Shown: positions 7,293 to 7,851 of the stretch, piece after piece | How positions within the stretch are numbered: the stretch's first letter is position 1 | Layout: the number at the start of each line of letters is the position of its first letter | NCBI GenBank assembly: GCA_905236145.1 | Contig: CAJOOE010000034.1 | Coordinates: 1 to 7,851, forward strand | Source of the DNA: an uncultured Selenomonadaceae bacterium | GTDB taxonomy: Bacteria; Bacillota; Negativicutes; Selenomonadales; Selenomonadaceae | Length of the DNA stretch: 7,851 bases | Direction of reading: 5' to 3' | Notes under the pieces: generated by a model | What the model was told of the DNA's origin: nothing | What the model saw: the letters and a program-made list of their open reading frames with translations, nothing else | Database searches by the model: none | Program-made: the position numbers and the translations under genes

Positions 7293-7321
7293 AATATAAA
7301 GCAAAATGACCGGCAAGTCAA
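7293..7321 (-). promoter_or_regulatory. Sigma70-type promoter of the kinase-tgt-yajC operon
   Basis: On the minus strand the -35 box TTGACT (7321-7316) and -10 box TATATT (7298-7293) are separated by an ideal 17 nt; each differs from consensus at one base. Transcription would start near 7286, leaving a leader of about 33 nt before the TTG codon at 7253, too short for a riboswitch. No terminator is visible between here and tgt or later genes, so this promoter probably serves the whole cluster. Confidence 0.7.
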
Positions 7322-7354
7322 TGTTTTAGGGTTGAAAGGCACGGGCGGAACGGT

Positions 7355-7370
7355 GGGAAACGGGGAAACG
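7355..7370 (+). repeat. Tandem duplication of an 8-mer (GGGAAACG x2)
   Basis: GGGAAACG at 7355-7362 is repeated exactly at 7363-7370 and is followed by GAGATATTTTTTT. It lies upstream of the -35 box of the operon promoter. It could be slippage, or a tandem operator half-site. Nothing else shows function. Confidence 0.5.
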
Positions 7371-7435
7371 GAGATATTTTTTTGTTGAGAATATTTTACC
7401 CGGTCGAGTTCATTTTACAACCGCCCCGCCGAAGA

Positions 7436-7490
7436 TTTTAATGAAGTTTTAATAAAAAAATCTTGACAACAGGGGGGGGGGTATTATATT
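7436..7490 (+). promoter_or_regulatory. Plus-strand promoter with UP-like element and G10 spacer
   Basis: TTGACA (7463-7468, full consensus) and TATATT (7485-7490, five of six) are 16 nt apart. Just upstream is an A/T-rich stretch with TTTTAAT at 7436-7442 and again at 7447-7453 (11-nt period, about one helical turn) followed by A7, which resembles an UP element. An 8-bp inverted repeat AAGATTTT (7432-7439) / AAAATCTT (7457-7464) overlaps the edge of the -35 box and could be an operator. A start point near 7497 is expected. The spacer contains ten G residues. There is no clear coding gene in the 350 nt downstream. Confidence 0.6.
7472..7481 (+). repeat. Homopolymeric run of ten G in a promoter spacer
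   Basis: Ten consecutive G residues fill most of the 16-nt gap between the -35 and -10 boxes of the plus-strand promoter. Such runs slip easily in replication, and changes of one base would alter the spacer (15, 16 or 17 nt). It is the only G run of this length in the window. A sequencing or assembly length error is also possible. Confidence 0.9.
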
Positions 7491-7548
7491 GAACACGATT
7501 TCCTTTGCGAATGTGGCGGCATTTGTAAGGGAAATTGTCGAAGTAAGA

Positions 7549-7794
7549 CGGAAGTTTGAAAGCGTTGAGATTGGTGGCTTGACGAAGAAAAATTTCCGGC
7601 TCCGAATCCTTTAACCGGTAAATTGCGGAAAATTGAAAGAGTCGGGATTGGTGGTCCCGGCGAAGAAAAAAGTTTTCCGGAAAGATTAAAACCGGCGAGA
7701 GTGATTCAAAAATTTTTTTGCGGGGAGCGGCGGCTCTCCCGAAAACAAGTTGTAACATTTTTTATTTCGGAAAGTTTGATTTTGCGATTGGTGG
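7549..7794 (+). repeat. Three degenerate copies of a 27-29 nt repeat ending GATTGGTGG
   Basis: The copies lie at 7549-7577, 7626-7654 and 7768-7794. All begin CGGAA, contain a TTGA-type core (TTTGA or ATTGA), and end in exactly GATTGGTGG. Copies 1 and 2 match at about 24 of 29 positions and are 77 nt apart. Their similarity continues past the core, with CGAAGAAAAA and TTTCCGG shared at 7583-7599 and 7661-7680. Copy 3 is 140 nt after copy 2. A possible fourth relic is TTTGCGAATGTGGCG (7504-7518), which resembles TTTGCGATTGGTGGCG of copy 3. Copies 1 and 2 are in different reading frames, which argues against a protein repeat. Confidence 0.6.
7722..7739 (+). other. GC-rich hairpin in the putative plus-strand transcript
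   Basis: GGGGAGC (7722-7728) can pair with GCTCTCC (7733-7739), with one G-U pair and loop GGCG. T6 occurs only 18 nt later (7758-7763), so it is not a standard intrinsic terminator, but it would be a stable element in a plus-strand RNA between repeat copies 2 and 3. Confidence 0.4.
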
Positions 7795-7827
7795 CGTAAA
7801 GTCGAACGAAGGTTAATTTTTTTGACT

Positions 7828-7845
7828 GCCGGGAGAAATTCCGGC
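7828..7845 (+). other. Hairpin with GAAA tetraloop near the right edge
   Basis: GCCGGGA (7828-7834) pairs with TTCCGGC (7839-7845) through seven pairs including one G-U, closed by the GNRA-type tetraloop GAAA. It is preceded by T7 (7817-7823). What follows, CGAACGG, runs to the window edge with no T-run visible, so termination cannot be judged. Confidence 0.4.
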
Positions 7846-7851
7846 GAACGG

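Larger units (their letters stand above)
7254..7851. other. Intergenic region with two divergent promoters and no convincing gene
   Basis: This 598-bp stretch contains the operon promoter, a plus-strand promoter, a G10 run, a repeat family and two hairpins, listed separately. Open frames exist on both strands. A minus-strand frame at 7758-7438 has no Shine-Dalgarno, crosses the promoter and the G-run, and is rich in Phe and Arg. Plus-strand frames of 34-76 codons have no credible start site, and the repeats sit in different reading frames. I see no tRNA, rRNA or known riboswitch. The region is more likely regulatory or untranslated than coding, or it may be the leader of a gene beyond the right edge. 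Confidence 0.55.

Noticed and set aside
7482..7487. TATTAT as the -10 box of the plus-strand promoter
   Set aside because: It would leave only 13 nt from TTGACA. The overlapping TATATT at 7485-7490 gives 16 nt and is the better choice, although TATTAT could become usable if the G-run expanded.
7438..7758. Minus-strand open frame of 106 codons in the right intergenic region
   Set aside because: It has no Shine-Dalgarno before the ATG, it runs through the G10 tract and the plus-strand promoter, its composition is Phe/Arg-rich like the antisense frames of this genome, and no domain is recognisable.
7549..7794. CRISPR array
   Set aside because: There are only three degenerate copies with unequal spacing (77 and 140 nt), similarity extends into the would-be spacers, and there are no cas genes.
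7569..7796. Plus-strand open frame of 76 codons through the second repeat
   Set aside because: It has no ATG or plausible start with a ribosome binding site, and equivalent repeat copies fall in other frames, so a conserved protein is unlikely.

Overview
The window carries six co-directional minus-strand genes at about 190-7253 and a gene-poor right end at 7254-7851. Several things point to an anaerobic Firmicutes of the Negativicutes/Selenomonadales type: moderate GC with many AAAATTTT and CCGGCG words, a Firmicutes-style Tgt and YajC, and a secreted TPR protein with an N-terminal domain of a kind I associate with Negativicutes. This placement is inference from protein style, not from a database search.

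Read in the direction of transcription (right to left), the order is: a membrane-bound hybrid histidine kinase with a periplasmic solute-binding sensor (7253-5037); tgt, tRNA-guanine transglycosylase (5015-3879); yajC (3875-3603); 5-formyltetrahydrofolate cyclo-ligase (3568-2987); an exported TPR protein (2973-1852); and a COG2509-type FAD-dependent oxidoreductase (1797-190). Gaps are 21, 3, 34, 13 and 54 bp, and nearly every gene has its own Shine-Dalgarno sequence, so this looks like one operon. A good sigma70-type promoter (TTGACT-N17-TATATT) lies just upstream of the kinase. The genes do not form one pathway. Housekeeping functions (queuosine tRNA modification, Sec accessory, folate salvage) are transcribed behind a sensory kinase. 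The genes usually found around tgt-yajC (ruvAB, queA, secDF) are absent on both sides within the window.

The right end holds no convincing gene. It contains the operon promoter, a second, plus-strand promoter (TTGACA-N16-TATATT with an A/T-rich upstream element) whose spacer contains ten consecutive G residues, and, downstream of it, three degenerate copies of a 27-29 nt repeat ending in GATTGGTGG plus two GC-rich hairpins. I find this the most intriguing part of the window: it could be a phase-variable promoter driving a repeat-containing untranslated RNA or the long leader of a gene beyond the right edge. The left end (1-189) is an AT-rich 3' region with a perfect 14-bp hairpin and a weak AT-only terminator-like stem.

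I found no CRISPR array, insertion sequence, tRNA or rRNA, and no clear evidence of a new multi-gene system.
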